Of a stretch of DNA of 36,666 bases, positions 12,101 to 20,605 are shown piece after piece (within the stretch, counting starts at the first letter, position 1; each line of letters opens with the position of its first letter). Under the pieces are notes generated by a model, which did not search any database, was not told where the DNA came from, and was given only the letters and a program-made list of their open reading frames with translations. The stretch lies in NCBI GenBank assembly GCA_009746045.1, contig RPFO01002274.1, forward strand, positions 1 to 36,666. The letters are read 5' to 3'. The position numbers and the translations under genes are program-made. Source of the stretch: Mesostigma viride. Taxonomy: Eukaryota > Streptophyta > Mesostigmatophyceae > Mesostigmatales > Mesostigmataceae.

Positions 12101-15100
12101 GCGAGGAATGATGGCCGGGGGCAAGGGGCGCTGAGACTTGATGGACGCGATCAGGTCTTGAGGAGTGATGGTCACGGAAATGGAGTGCCGACGGATGATA
12201 GTTTTGGGAACCGAAATGAGGCGGAGCAGCGGGGGCGGCGGCGCGGGGAGCAAGCAGGGGAGGAGATGCTGGCGGCAAGAGCGGTCGTGAGGGATGGCAA
12301 GGGCAGGGGAAGGAAATTACGGGAGGGGGAAGTGCCTGGGTGGGGAGGTGGAGTGCCTGGGTGGGGAGGTGGAGTGCCCGGGGGGGGGGGGGAAAGGCCT
12401 GGGCAGGAGGGGGGAGTATACCTGGGCAGGACTGGGGTGGTCGGGGGCACCGGGCGCTGCTGATGAGGGTGGGGGCGTCTGAGGGCCACCCTGGGAGGGC
12501 GGGGGTGGATGGCGTGTCGGGGGGGTTGAGGTTGAGGGCTACGCCAGGCCGGGGCGCTCCAAACACCGATCTGGGGCAATATGGCAGTGATGCGGACTTT
12601 GCCGGTTCTGTGGTTGTCAAGGGCACCCCGAGCCTGGGCGCCCTCAACGCAGACCTGTCGCCAAAAGGTGAAGGGAAAAAGCCAACACAGGGGCTGGGAG
12701 CGGAGTTTAGCATGGGTTCACGAAAACTGAAGGGGGTCGAGCCGAGGAAGGATGGGGGGGCGGAGGGCGGCCGGTTGGACGTGCGGTCGGGCACGCAGCA
12801 GCGCCCCCCCAGGGAGCCCCAGGGACCCCTGGTGTTCCTGGCGATCATCAGCGACCTGGGCAACCGGGATCTGCGAGACAAGGCGCGCGAGACTTGGCTG
12901 AGGGGGCGCATTTCGGCGGAGGATCTTGGGAGGGAGGCCATCCTCCATGATGCGAGTACGGGGGAGGACAGTGGCAGGGATGGCATGGGGAGGGTTGCGG
13001 AAGACGCGGGGGTTGGGGGCGGGAACAGCCGCGCTGGTCAGCCAGGTGGGGGTGGAATGAATGACAGCACGGGCGCGTCTGACCACGACATGCGCCCTCC
13101 TCCCTCGCCACCCGGAAAACCGGCCTCTCGTCATCGCCCTTGGTACAAGTTCTTTGTGACCGTGAACCGGGACCACCTAGCGGCCGCGTGGCACGATGAC
13201 GACGTGGCTAATGGGGGGGGCTATGTGGTTGTCCGCAATACCACCGGTAGTAGCGATGCACCCCCGACTGGCGGTGACCGGAATCCGACGGACGCCATGT
13301 ATCAGGACCTGCTTGCGGAATGGCGGCGGCATGGTGACATGGTGCTGCTGGATCGACACGATTCGCCGACCTGGGCAGGGGTACGTGCTCTTTTCCCTTC
13401 TGTTTCTGTACTTCCGTCCTACCCCTACTATCTTGTCGAGATAGGTAACAATGTCAACTGCTAGTAATAGTAATGATACGTATCAATACGTTTGTTGGGT
13501 ATATAAAATTTTATTCTTGCGTTTGCCATGCTGGTTCGATACCAGGTCGGTTTGATTGGATATCAAGTTAGATCGGATCTTGGAGTTCCGGGGTTTGGGG
13601 ACGCGCTTGACGTGCGAGGCATTGCACGGTAATGATTTGGTTTTGATGCGGTTTTTTATGTGGTTCAGGGAAGGATTGGGATACGATTGTGATGCGGTTA
13701 TTGATGATACGGTTATGATGCGGTTAATGATGATACCGTTGAGATGCGGTTCAGGGAAGAATTAGAGTGAATGTCTTGTTTCCTGTGCAGCTCGTACCTG
13801 CCCGCATCATGTCACCCCATGCTCATCCTTGTTGTGGTCACTACATGGTTACAAGGTCGGGATTCGCCCGCAGGCCCATCCCAGGCCCTGTTGTCTCACA
13901 CGACAGGTGCTCATGTGCAGAGTACTGAGTTGCTGAGGTGCACAAAGCCCACATAGTAGTACCAGCACACGTTCCAGCATGGCACACACACCAGCCCAGC
14001 ATGGCACACACACAATACTACACGATAGTGACCACACACACCAACACCAGCCTGGCACACATAGCTGCAGCTGAGCACCCTGCGACTCTTTCACGTATCG
14101 GGGGCCTATAGCAGCAAGTTTTATTGGCTGGCCCGTGATCAAAGCTTGGTACGTTCATCAAGAATATCGAAACTTGCAGTTGGTCATCCCATTTTGAATG
14201 TTGACTAGCCAGGATTGTGGTGGTCTCTCTTATTTCAGAATCCTCATGGGTGTTCGTATTCTTCACAGAGCGGCCTTGTTGGGTAGACTCCCCTCACAAT
14301 CTCACCACTTTGTTGGGTAGACCCCACCGCAATCTCACCACCTTGTTGGGTAGACCCCCCACAATCTCACCACCTTGTTGGGTAGACCCCCCCGCAATCT
14401 CACCACCTTGTTGGGTAGACCCCCCACAATCTCACCACCTTGTTGGGTAGACCCCCCCACAATCCCAATCCCACCTCGTTGGGTAGTCAAAGAATATCTC
14501 TGTGTCCTGTTTAAAGAGATTGTGCATATGGTGCGCTCACGCACACTCGATGCCCACGGGAATTGTCGAGTAGACGCTTCCCCATTTTCTTGGTGTATGT
14601 TCTTTATTACCCCACACACCCTCACAACCAAAACAAACACAACCGACCACAACCTCTTCAAACCACCATGAAGCGCAACAATCATGGCAAAACACAAAAA
14701 GACTCAACGAAACATGGCAAGGGACGGCAACACACAACAAACGACAACCAAGCACCACCACGATTGGTATCGACAAAACACAGCCAACCGCAAGCAATCA
14801 CCGCAACCCAAGCAAAGCCAAACTAACACAATCATCCGCCAACAACTACAACTAACCATGAACGAACAACCACAAACAAACACCCCCCTCCCCCCAACCC
14901 ACCCACACCCACCCACCAGACCTTAGCCAGCCTCGACGCCATCAATCTGGCACTCGCCTCCAGCACCCCCCCCTTTGTCCTCAAGCTCCACGACGGCGTC
15001 TCCCTCAACCTGACGGAGCTGTACCGGACGCTAGCCCCCTTGCGAGGCCTCCGCGGCTTGGTCCTCGCGAGCTTGGCCAAAGAAGGCGGTGGCACCTCGC

Positions 15101-16830
15101 AACCTGTCCCCCAACCCGCAGGCAACGGTACTCCAGGAGGGCATGGGGCCGTCCCCCCCGACGCCGCGAGGGCGATCGGTGAGGTTTTGAAGAGCGCGGG
15201 CGCGCGTGGGGCGGCGGACGGACGGCCAGCGGGAAACCTGGAGGGGAGTGGTATGGGGGGAACGAATCCAGTAGAGGACAGTGGGCTGGGGGATGTGGAC
15301 GAGAATGGTTTGAAAGACCCCGGGAAGGGAAATGCAAGGGGAGATGCGAAGCAGCGCGATATGGTCAGCCCGGACGGAACCACGATGGGAAATCACGAGG
15401 GTAATCGTGCGATGGGAAGCAGTGCGATGGGAAACGGTGATGATGAGGGCTCGGAAGACGCCTCGCCGAGCCCTGACCCACTCCCTTTGCCGCTACGTGT
15501 GGGGGACAGCCACGGGAACCACCCGAGGAGCCACGTGAGACATCGAAGGGCGTGGCACCGACCACATGGCGAGTCGGCAAGCGGGCGCCGGCGGGGCCGC
15601 CGTCTGCTCGTGTTGCCATCGGTGGTTACCCAAAGTATCATCCAATCATCGGCGGTCATCCGTGACGATGGCAGCATGAGCGTGGCTTCTTCTCGTCAAC
15701 GCGCCTCGTCACGGATCCCACGGACCTCCTCTTATGGTCGGGAAAGCGATTCCGGACCCTATTTGGTCCATGGAAGGGTTGCGCTGGCGAGGCCTGGCGT
15801 TCATGGGGCGTCCGTTGATGCCCCGACGCCTTCAAAAACTGGCACGCGAGCGACAGCGTCCTTGAATGTCCGAGGAGGCATATCTGCCAGGGGGGCCGAG
15901 GCCCAAGGGGGCCCCATGGGGGGGGGACAAGTGGGAGACAGCCCCACGCTCAAGACATCCGCAACGGACGCGCCGGACAAGATGAATCCAGTAAACCTTC
16001 AAGTTCCATCCGGGGGTGCAGGGGCCAGACACCAAGGCCGTATGTCGACCGTGCCGATGGCCACGGCAGGCGTTGGGGTTGGGAGCAATCCCCTCTTCAC
16101 GTTCAATCCCCGGGAAGGGAGGCGGAGACTCGCAGGTGAGGCGGACCAGAGTAAGGAGGAGAAGAGCGCGGGCGAGGTTGGGCCTGTGCTCGCCATGCCG
16201 TCCCTTGATCTCGCCGCCAAGAACCGGAAAGTTGTGGGGTTTGCAAACGAGGGGATGATCAACCCCCAGGGATCCCAGGGTCAACCGGTCCCATCGGCAC
16301 ACACTCAGGCACTCGATAGTCTGTCGGACGTCACTGTCGTTCCCGGCGTGATGATGCCTGTGAACCTGACCGGCCGCCTCACAGGCCTGAACAGAAAGCT
16401 GGCGCACGTCAACAAGAGTGTCAACGCAGTGGAGCCTGCACCCCTGGGAGCCGGGGTCTCCTTCCCAGAGGAAGGGGCAGAGCCTCTGCTGCCGCCAAGG
16501 CTCCAGTCGTCCACGCTGAAGGTGTGCTCCGGGAAATTCCTGACCACCGTGGACTCCTTTGTCCCCATCCCGTTCATCAGCTATGCACCGGACGTGTACG
16601 TGCTGTCGAGGGATCTGGTGCGATGCCCCGGGCTGCGCCTGCGGCACTGGCAGGGGAGCCCCTCGCAGGCCAGGTATACCGAGATGGGCTTGCTGGCGCG
16701 GGTGCTGGCGCACTGCCCGTCGTTCTTGGGGGCGGTGCGAGAGGAGCCTCGGCTCGGTTGCCCCGATGGCACCGGTCTAGCAGGCGAGGCCACCATTGTT
16801 CTGCAGTGTGGGGAGATTCGTTCTAGATAG
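2958..16830 (+). CDS. Large multi-exon protein with two GT31-like (beta-1,3-galactosyltransferase-type) domains
   Basis: Exons: 2,958-3,158; 3,745-3,898; 4,602-6,417; 7,597-8,251; 9,389-13,380; 14,920-16,830 (TAG). Junction phases agree from 3,745 onward. Seen: domain 1 has LLFVAVISSLSSRAARNALRESW (split here: LLFVAVISSL...RNALRESW), then FFIAVHP, ESQLHEDIILMD, TLDVWNYIYTSL, LVPDNLFV and YWPPVPYVDGDLGVILS. Domain 2 repeats the order with LVFLAIISDL, DKARETWL, YKFFVTVN, EWRRHGDMVLLD, TLASLDAINLAL, FVLKLHDGV and YVLSRDLV. These match the motif order of GT31 transferases, Golgi enzymes that add galactose or GlcNAc. Both domains carry a degenerate metal-binding DxD motif (PDN, HDG), so activity is doubtful. 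No membrane anchor is visible at the N terminus, so 5' exons are probably upstream. Four frame breaks at G runs (6.2, 10.39-10.44, 10.62 and 12.38 kb) are most likely sequence errors. The acceptor substrate is unknown. Confidence 0.75.
3159..3744 (+). other. Intron 1 of the traced gene
   Basis: The donor is gag|gtgagc and the acceptor cctcag|gag. It contains an open stretch at 3,327-3,450 (see rejected items) and a 17-bp minisatellite (3,609-3,715). Confidence 0.5.
3609..3715. repeat. 17-bp minisatellite
   Basis: Five to six copies of 'tattgtcgaatactact' and close variants, within an intron. Confidence 0.85.
3745..3898 (+). CDS. Exon of the GT31-like gene
   Basis: The exon is 154 nt, flanked by cctcag and gcag|gtactc. 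It reads ELEKDGFRYPSRRLC… and ends in phase 1 (G). That base completes the codon GGC with the start of the next exon at 4,602, a good internal check of the model. No domain is recognised in this segment. Confidence 0.65.
3899..4601 (+). other. Intron 2
   Basis: The donor is ggggcag|gtactc and the acceptor cccgccag|gcccgt. No gene or notable repeat is seen. Short open stretches inside it have no recognisable content. Confidence 0.55.
4602..6417 (+). CDS. Exon with the start of GT31-like domain 1 (one frame break)
   Basis: Reads …AVDKIFWVPTPDWWYEPHP, then a long Gly/Ser/Met-rich low-complexity region. The GT31 opening motif (LLFVAVISSL … RNALRESW) is at about 5,700-5,775. A Ser/Pro-rich insert of about 130 residues interrupts the domain. 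The domain resumes in another frame from about 6,200 (LFAYPWSYRFFIAVHP … ESQLHEDIILMD … NAYK). The frame changes at the 7-G run 6,194-6,200: one extra G would make the exon continuous. The donor is tacaag|gtaggt, phase 0. Confidence 0.75.
6418..7596 (+). other. Intron 3
   Basis: The donor is aag|gtaggt and the acceptor ttgccag|acg. Splicing joins NAYK to TLDVW, recreating the conserved GT31 'K-T-L' spacing. No gene or long repeat is seen in this 1.2-kb stretch. It contains an 11-G run at about 7,248-7,258. Confidence 0.7.
7597..8251 (+). CDS. Exon with the metal-site region of GT31-like domain 1
   Basis: Begins TLDVWNYIYTSL and continues through YFMLVPDNLFVRMDRI (the position of the GT31 DDD motif, here PDN) to YWPPVPYVDGDLGVILSWEM (the position of the conserved YPpYvsGgGYvLS segment). 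A charged insert of about 110 residues separates the two. The donor is gctg|gtgcgt, phase 1, and joins GAA ATC at 9,389 in frame. Confidence 0.8.
8362..8780. repeat. (TTC)n followed by (TCC)n microsatellite, about 420 bp
   Basis: About 83 uninterrupted TTC units (8,362-8,610), a short TTGTTCTTGTTC break, then about 50 TCC units (8,613-8,763). This is a pure polypyrimidine/polypurine tract inside an intron. Poly-Lys, Glu or Ser readings are repeat artefacts. Confidence 0.97.
9357..9374. repeat. Homopolymer C run beside a splice acceptor
   Basis: About 17-18 consecutive C form part of the polypyrimidine tract just upstream of the acceptor at 9,387-9,388. Its length is unlikely to be exact in an assembly. 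Confidence 0.85.
9389..13380 (+). CDS. Very long exon: end of GT31-like domain 1, linker, start of domain 2 (three frame breaks)
   Basis: Starts EITPPPPPSVWG, in phase with the previous exon. The linker holds Ser/Gly-rich segments, a short internal repeat (REGDLGGDDI-type units, about 10,685-10,800), Gln-rich tracts (about 11,180-11,310) and Gly/Asp/Arg-rich sequence. Domain 2 begins at about 12,830 (LVFLAIISDL, RDKARETWLRG), followed by WYKFFVTVN and EWRRHGDMVLLD. Frame breaks lie at 10,390-10,445 (7-G run or a nearby 5-G run), 10,616-10,619 (4-G run) and 12,380-12,392 (13-G run). One added G at each restores a single reading frame. It ends ACC TGG GCA GGG|gtacgt, phase 0. Confidence 0.75.
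13381..14919 (+). other. Intron 5
   Basis: The donor is ggg|gtacgt and the acceptor cacccaccag|acc. The junction joins TWAG to TLASLDAINLAL, matching the spacing of GT31 proteins and of domain 1. It contains repeated 'gatgcggtt' motifs (about 13,640-13,760), a 32-bp minisatellite and a G-poor A/C-rich stretch (about 14,620-14,919). Confidence 0.7.
14274..14490. repeat. 32-bp minisatellite
   Basis: Six to seven copies of a unit containing 'ttgttgggtagacccccc' followed by 'acaatctcaccacc', with small variation between copies. It lies inside intron 5. Confidence 0.9.
14920..16830 (+). CDS. Last exon: remainder of GT31-like domain 2
   Basis: Starts TLASLDAINLAL, then FVLKLHDGVSLNLTELYRTL (the GT31 DDD position reads HDG). 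A low-complexity insert of about 460 residues follows. The domain ends with KFLTTVDSFVPIPFISYAPD, YVLSRDLVRCPGL and YTEMGLLARVLAHC before a TAG stop. The arrangement mirrors domain 1, supporting an internal duplication. A TGTAA motif lies 29 nt after the stop. Confidence 0.85.
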   Translation, partial: TLASLDAINLALASSTPPFVLKLHDGVSLNLTELYRTLAPLRGLRGLVLASLAKEGGGTSQPVPQPAGNGTPGGHGAVPPDAARAIGEVLKSAGARGAADGRPAGNLEGSGMGGTNPVEDSGLGDVDENGLKDPGKGNARGDAKQRDMVSPDGTTMGNHEGNRAMGSSAMGNGDDEGSEDASPSPDPLPLPLRVGDSHGNHPRSHVRHRRAWHRPHGESASGRRRGRRLLVLPSVVTQSIIQSSAVIRDDGSMSVASSRQRASSRIPRTSSYGRESDSGPYLVHGRVALARPGVHGASVDAPTPSKTGTRATASLNVRGGISARGAEAQGGPMGGGQVGDSPTLKTSATDAPDKMNPVNLQVPSGGAGARHQGRMSTVPMATAGVGVGSNPLFTFNPREGRRRLAGEADQSKEEKSAGEVGPVLAMPSLDLAAKNRKVVGFANEGMINPQGSQGQPVPSAHTQALDSLSDVTVVPGVMMPVNLTGRLTGLNRKLAHVNKSVNAVEPAPLGAGVSFPEEGAEPLLPPRLQSSTLKVCSGKFLTTVDSFVPIPFISYAPDVYVLSRDLVRCPGLRLRHWQGSPSQARYTEMGLLARVLAHCPSFLGAVREEPRLGCPDGTGLAGEATIVLQCGEIRSR

Positions 16831-16858
16831 ACGGCTGCCAGTCGCAGGATGTCATGGT

Positions 16859-16863
16859 TGTAA
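16859..16863 (+). promoter_or_regulatory. TGTAA motif, possible polyadenylation signal
   Basis: TGTAA occurs 29 nt after the stop codon of the GT31-like gene. This pentamer is the usual poly(A) signal in chlorophyte algae. A single 5-mer is weak evidence. Confidence 0.3.
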
Positions 16864-16960
16864 TTTCATTCTTTGTGGCAGTTTGGACTAAAGTGGTCCA
16901 ACATGGGGAGTGCTACGAGAGCCACTATTGGTGAAGGGCTCGTCGCCCTGCAGGAATTTT

Positions 16961-17007
16961 CATCCCACTTAGGACTATGCTCACGTGACACAGTCTACGT
17001 GTAAAAT
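16961..17007 (+). repeat. Left terminal inverted repeat
   Basis: Shares the core TATGCTCACGTGACACAGTC and the flank TCTACGTGTAAA with the complement of 20,994-21,045. A further copy of the core lies at 29,708-29,740. Confidence 0.75.
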
Positions 17008-17038
17008 AAAGTATAAATACTGAAGTACATGAACTAAG

Positions 17039-17215
17039 TCATTTAGGGCTCATCGGTTGTAATTTTTTCCTGATTTTCTCAAATGCGTCAGTTATATCGA
17101 AGTGGAGCAGAATCTCACCATAGGCAACTGATCGCTTCCACCCATTAAGGTTGATGATGCTAGACGTATCTGTGCCCAGGTCTTTAATTTCCTGCTGCCT
17201 CATGGCATGCCGCAT
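17039..17215 (-). CDS. Short hypothetical reading frame (58 codons)
   Basis: A minus-strand ATG-to-TGA frame reads MRHAMRQQEIKDLG… and ends …FEKIRKKLQPMSPK. The composition is protein-like (charged and hydrophobic residues alternate, no low complexity) and unlike the repeat-derived frames nearby. It lies just inside the left inverted repeat and may be a remnant of the element's own coding sequence. No family is recognised. An in-frame TAG immediately precedes the first ATG. Confidence 0.3.
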   Translation of the reverse strand: MRHAMRQQEIKDLGTDTSSIINLNGWKRSVAYGEILLHFDITDAFEKIRKKLQPMSPK

Positions 17216-17630
17216 CTAATGCCTTGGTGTAACCCACGAAGATCAATAATAATGGCAAGAGGCCGGGGGCCAGGCGACCCATGCACTTCCTCGAATCTCG
17301 ATCAGGCGGCGCACAGTAATGGTGCCCATAACACAGTTGTGACCAACGCACACGGAATCCCATCTCAGTGGTCCAGCGACCAAGCCCATCTAGTTATTGG
17401 TTGCAGTCTACGTGCATTACGCTCCGGCCCGATATCGATCTTCGCTAGCTATGTAATGCGGTATATCAGGTCACATGCACGTGTCACTCCCACCGAAATA
17501 GGGGTGGTCTCCTTCATGACTGCCAGCCATGCACTTAAATTTCTTTGCGAAGTCATCAGCCTAGCTCCAGATCACAGACAACTTGCTAACCGGGGCTGCG
17601 CATCTGGACGTGAGCCCCCTCTTCCTATAC

Positions 17631-17950
17631 AGGATTAATTAATTAATCAATTAATTAAACACGTGCTCCCATTTGGGGAGTCACGGAGCACCGGAGTGCT
17701 TTTAATCCCTGTAGATGCACAACAGCTACTTAGGAAGAAAGGGCAGAGACCCCCTTTCTCCTTCATGCCAAATTAAGGCATGCCACAGCAGCAATTGGAC
17801 ACGATAGACGATATCCAGCAAATTCTGCATGTGGGTGCAATAATACCCGCGTGATCGAGCAATGCATGACTAGGAGCATGGGCAAGCAAGCGGAGCATAG
17901 CCGGACGTTGCTGGCTGTACACTAATGTTAGGCTATATGGCTATGGCTGG
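17631..17950 (+). repeat. Dispersed repeat, copy A
   Basis: Begins with an ATTAATTAATCAATTAATT tract, then 'aaacacgtgctccc', 'tggggagtca', 'aatccctgt', 'gaaagggcagagaccccc', 'ctccttcatgcca' and 'gggtgcaataa' in the same order as copy B at 20,606-21,000. Identity is interrupted by indels. It contains a short palindromic pair, CTTCATGCCAAATTAAGGCATGCC. Confidence 0.75.
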
Positions 17951-18665
17951 TTGCGTACCGTGCGTTAGAGCGTGAGACACCATGCCCTAGCCATTGCCTA
18001 GCCATTGCCGTGTTCAGCCCGTCTCACGGTGCGAGACTGAACAAGTCTCGCGTGCAGACACGTGTGTAGTACTCCTACACACAGATCTCGAGTGATTTAT
18101 CTAGTACCAAATCCGAAAGGCTTGCATCACTCCCCGGACAGGAGAACTTTTGCGGATGACTGTAGGTGTAAGTTGGCGATGCCATGGTAACCGGAGACGT
18201 CCGTCCTATAGTCGGCAAAATTGGTGCGAAAGGTCCCCAGTTCGATTCCGGTCGGATTCATTTGCAGATCGCGTTTTCCGCGTTTTCCGCGGCCTGGCAC
18301 TGAACGCAAAGGTTTTCACCTTTGCGGAGTGTCTGATCAGAAAATTGCCTAGCCATAATCATCTTCCACCCCATGTCAGGCCTCTTTCACTGTGGTATCA
18401 TTGACTGATACACCATGATTGTGCCGGTGCACCTAATTGTGCACCCCACATCCGGCCCCCACTTGCAGGTACTTGTAGCTTGAGCAGAATGCATTAAAAA
18501 CCATATGCCCCTTCTCAGGGATATTAAAAAATTAAATTAAATTATAACATGCCGCCGTTGGGAGATCATGTAGCACATATTCCTTGATGGGTGGTGGAAA
18601 GGAGAGAGCCGCGTAACTAACTATCCTAACGCTAATCTAGCTACCTAATCTAGAAAAATCCTAAC
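17951..18665. other. Non-coding stretch between repeat A and the LINE fragment
   Basis: No gene is seen. There are small duplications ('ccctagccattgcctagccattg', split as ccctagccattg and cctagccattg, about 17,980-18,008) and an RNA-polymerase-III B-box-like sequence at about 18,237 (see rejected items). Confidence 0.5.
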
Positions 18666-18671
18666 AGTGCC

Positions 18672-19933
18672 CTACTCGTCAAAACGCCTCCTCCTCTTGG
18701 GGGGAGGGGGCTTGCCCACAGGGTCGGGCGTGTGAGCCTTGACAATCGTCTGCCACCGCGTACGTCTTGTTCTGCATGGCAGTCCAAAGAAGGGAGAGAG
18801 AGTGGATGCGGTATTCAAACTGGGCTGGGACCAGTAGGTCATCCAGCAACATCTGTACGTAGTTCGTGACATGTTTCCCTACCCTTTTGGGAATGCCCTT
18901 GGGGCCAGGCCAGGTCAGAATGTGCCGCCCTGGCTGGTATTTGGTTTAAAACGGTGCCGTCTAGCCTAGCTGCCAGTGAGTGGGTGTGAGTGTCCACGCC
19001 TCGGCGCCATACGTGAGCACTGTGAGGACGAGGACCTTGAAGAGCATGCGCTTGCGGTGGTCGCCCAGGCCCTTGGAGCGCCAGTAGGTGTTGAGCGAAC
19101 GAAGCCTAGCCCAGGCCAGGCCGATGCAGGTGTCCACATCGTCCGCGGTGTCAGGGAGCCAGCTCCCTAACAGTTTGAAGCGATCGCGGAACGGGACCGT
19201 CGTCCCATCGAGCAGGCGCGGCAGCGGCGGTGTAATGGAGGCCCCAATCACCATCGCCTCAGTTTTGACACTGATCTCCAACCCCACCGCCCTCGCCTCC
19301 AGGCCCAGACAGTCCAGCCAGGTCTGAATGTGCTTGGGGCGCGCGATGAGGGTGGTGTCATCCGCATAAATCAGATCGGCCAGGCGGTAACCAGGTTTAA
19401 CCCCGCCATGCTCTTTCTCGTTAAGGATGTCCAAGCCTGGCTCGAGCAGTAAAGCACGCACGTGCTCGGCGCATGACGTGATCCACGACAATAATGAACA
19501 GGTATGGGGACAGGAGACAACCTTGCCACACCCCGTGCATGGTGAAGGGGGAATGGAGGGGTGGTGCCTTCCGCAGTCCGCACTATTGCATGTGAGCCCT
19601 CATACAGTCGGCGAATGGCAGCAATAAACGCAGGTGGCACTCGATCCAGAGCTAGGATGGCCCAAAGAGCCTCCCAGAGGACCGTGTCAAAGGCCTTGAT
19701 ATAGTCAACAAAAATGAAGACCAGCGGCAAACTGTCAGGGGGAAGGCGACGCACCTCCTCCATCAACCGGCGCGCGACATACACAGCCATGACAGTGTTA
19801 CGACCACGACGGAAAACCATCTGAGACTCACCCAGGTGTGGGTCCAGCGCGGCGCGGAGCCTGTGCAGCATCATGCGCATGAAGACCTTCAGCGCGGCGC
19901 TCTGGAGGCAGACACCCCTGTAGTTACCGGGAT
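18672..19933 (-). mobile_element. LINE (non-LTR) retrotransposon fragment, reverse transcriptase with frameshifts
   Basis: Read on the minus strand from about 19,933: GNYRGVCLQSAALKVF, LGESQMVFRRGRNTVMAV, FIFVDYIKAFDTVLWEAL (RT motif A), a GV-x-QGC-x-LSPYLF segment (motif B region) in a second frame, LADLIYADDTTLIARP (catalytic YADD, motif C) in a third frame, FKLLGSWLPD, and KVLVLTVLTYGAEAW. The 3' part (18,672-18,960) reads PKGIPKRVGKH, a tail typical of such ORFs. The order is classical for LINE reverse transcriptases. At least two frameshifts and an abrupt 5' end at 19,933 mark a dead, 5'-truncated copy. No endonuclease domain is present. Confidence 0.9.
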
Positions 19934-20239
19934 ATGTGTTGTAACATATAGTACTCCCAACGGAGATATGTTCTTAATTAGTTAATTTCCTAGCCTAATA
20001 TTTCGGAAAGTCCAGAGGTGGCCACCTTGCTGCGCACGGCCAGGGCCCCGCCATGTGAGGACTGATGAAGCGCCAGGGGCCGGTGGGCCACCTGATCCGT
20101 GCGGGGCCAGGTGCCAGGCTAGTAGGCCCAGGCGCCTATGTTATTGCCTAAAAACTGATATGGGAAACAGAAGGTAAATCCCAGCGTACATTTCCTCATT
20201 GCTTAATATGCGATCTGTATGGAATATCGAGCGCTCTGC

Positions 20240-20580
20240 GAAACACAACTTTATGGTGATGGGGCTCCATCCGAGTCAAGACTCCATCTCCTGCGTCAGC
20301 GACCACGCCTCTGCGCCAAAGGTACGTCAGGACCGTCAAAACGACTCAACCTTGAACAGGTCCTGTTTGACAATCTGCATGGGACAGGGCGGGGTTGCTC
20401 CACCGGCGTCGGTACTCATGAAGTAATTGCCTCCAAGCCAGGCCGATATCGGGCCTTTATGTCGTCGAGTCGCAGATGAGTATATAGCCAGCTGCCGAGC
20501 AGTTCGAACCAGTCGGGGGGTAGTGTACCATGCATGATGTCATCCAGGAGGCAGAGCTCAGGACGGGCTTGAACCGCGGC
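20240..20580 (-). mobile_element. Second, more degraded LINE fragment of the same family
   Basis: On the minus strand, broken frames still show FELLGSWL, IGLAW and VVLTVLTY, which correspond to FKLLGSWL, IGLAW and LVLTVLTY in the copy at 18.67-19.93 kb. Stops and frameshifts are frequent. Only the 3' part of the reverse-transcriptase ORF is represented, in the same orientation as the larger fragment. Confidence 0.7.
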
Positions 20581-20605
20581 AGCCCGACAGCCATTAATTG
20601 ATTGA

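Noticed and set aside
17207-17638. 143-codon plus-strand frame inside the TIR block
   Set aside because: Ordinary chance ORF length for this base composition, with no domain, no conserved motif and repeat DNA at its 3' end.
18150-18260. tRNA-like sequence with a B-box-like AGTTCGATTCC near 18,237
   Set aside because: The T-stem does not pair properly, and no D-arm, anticodon arm or acceptor stem can be built at the right distance. At most a degenerate tRNA-derived SINE.
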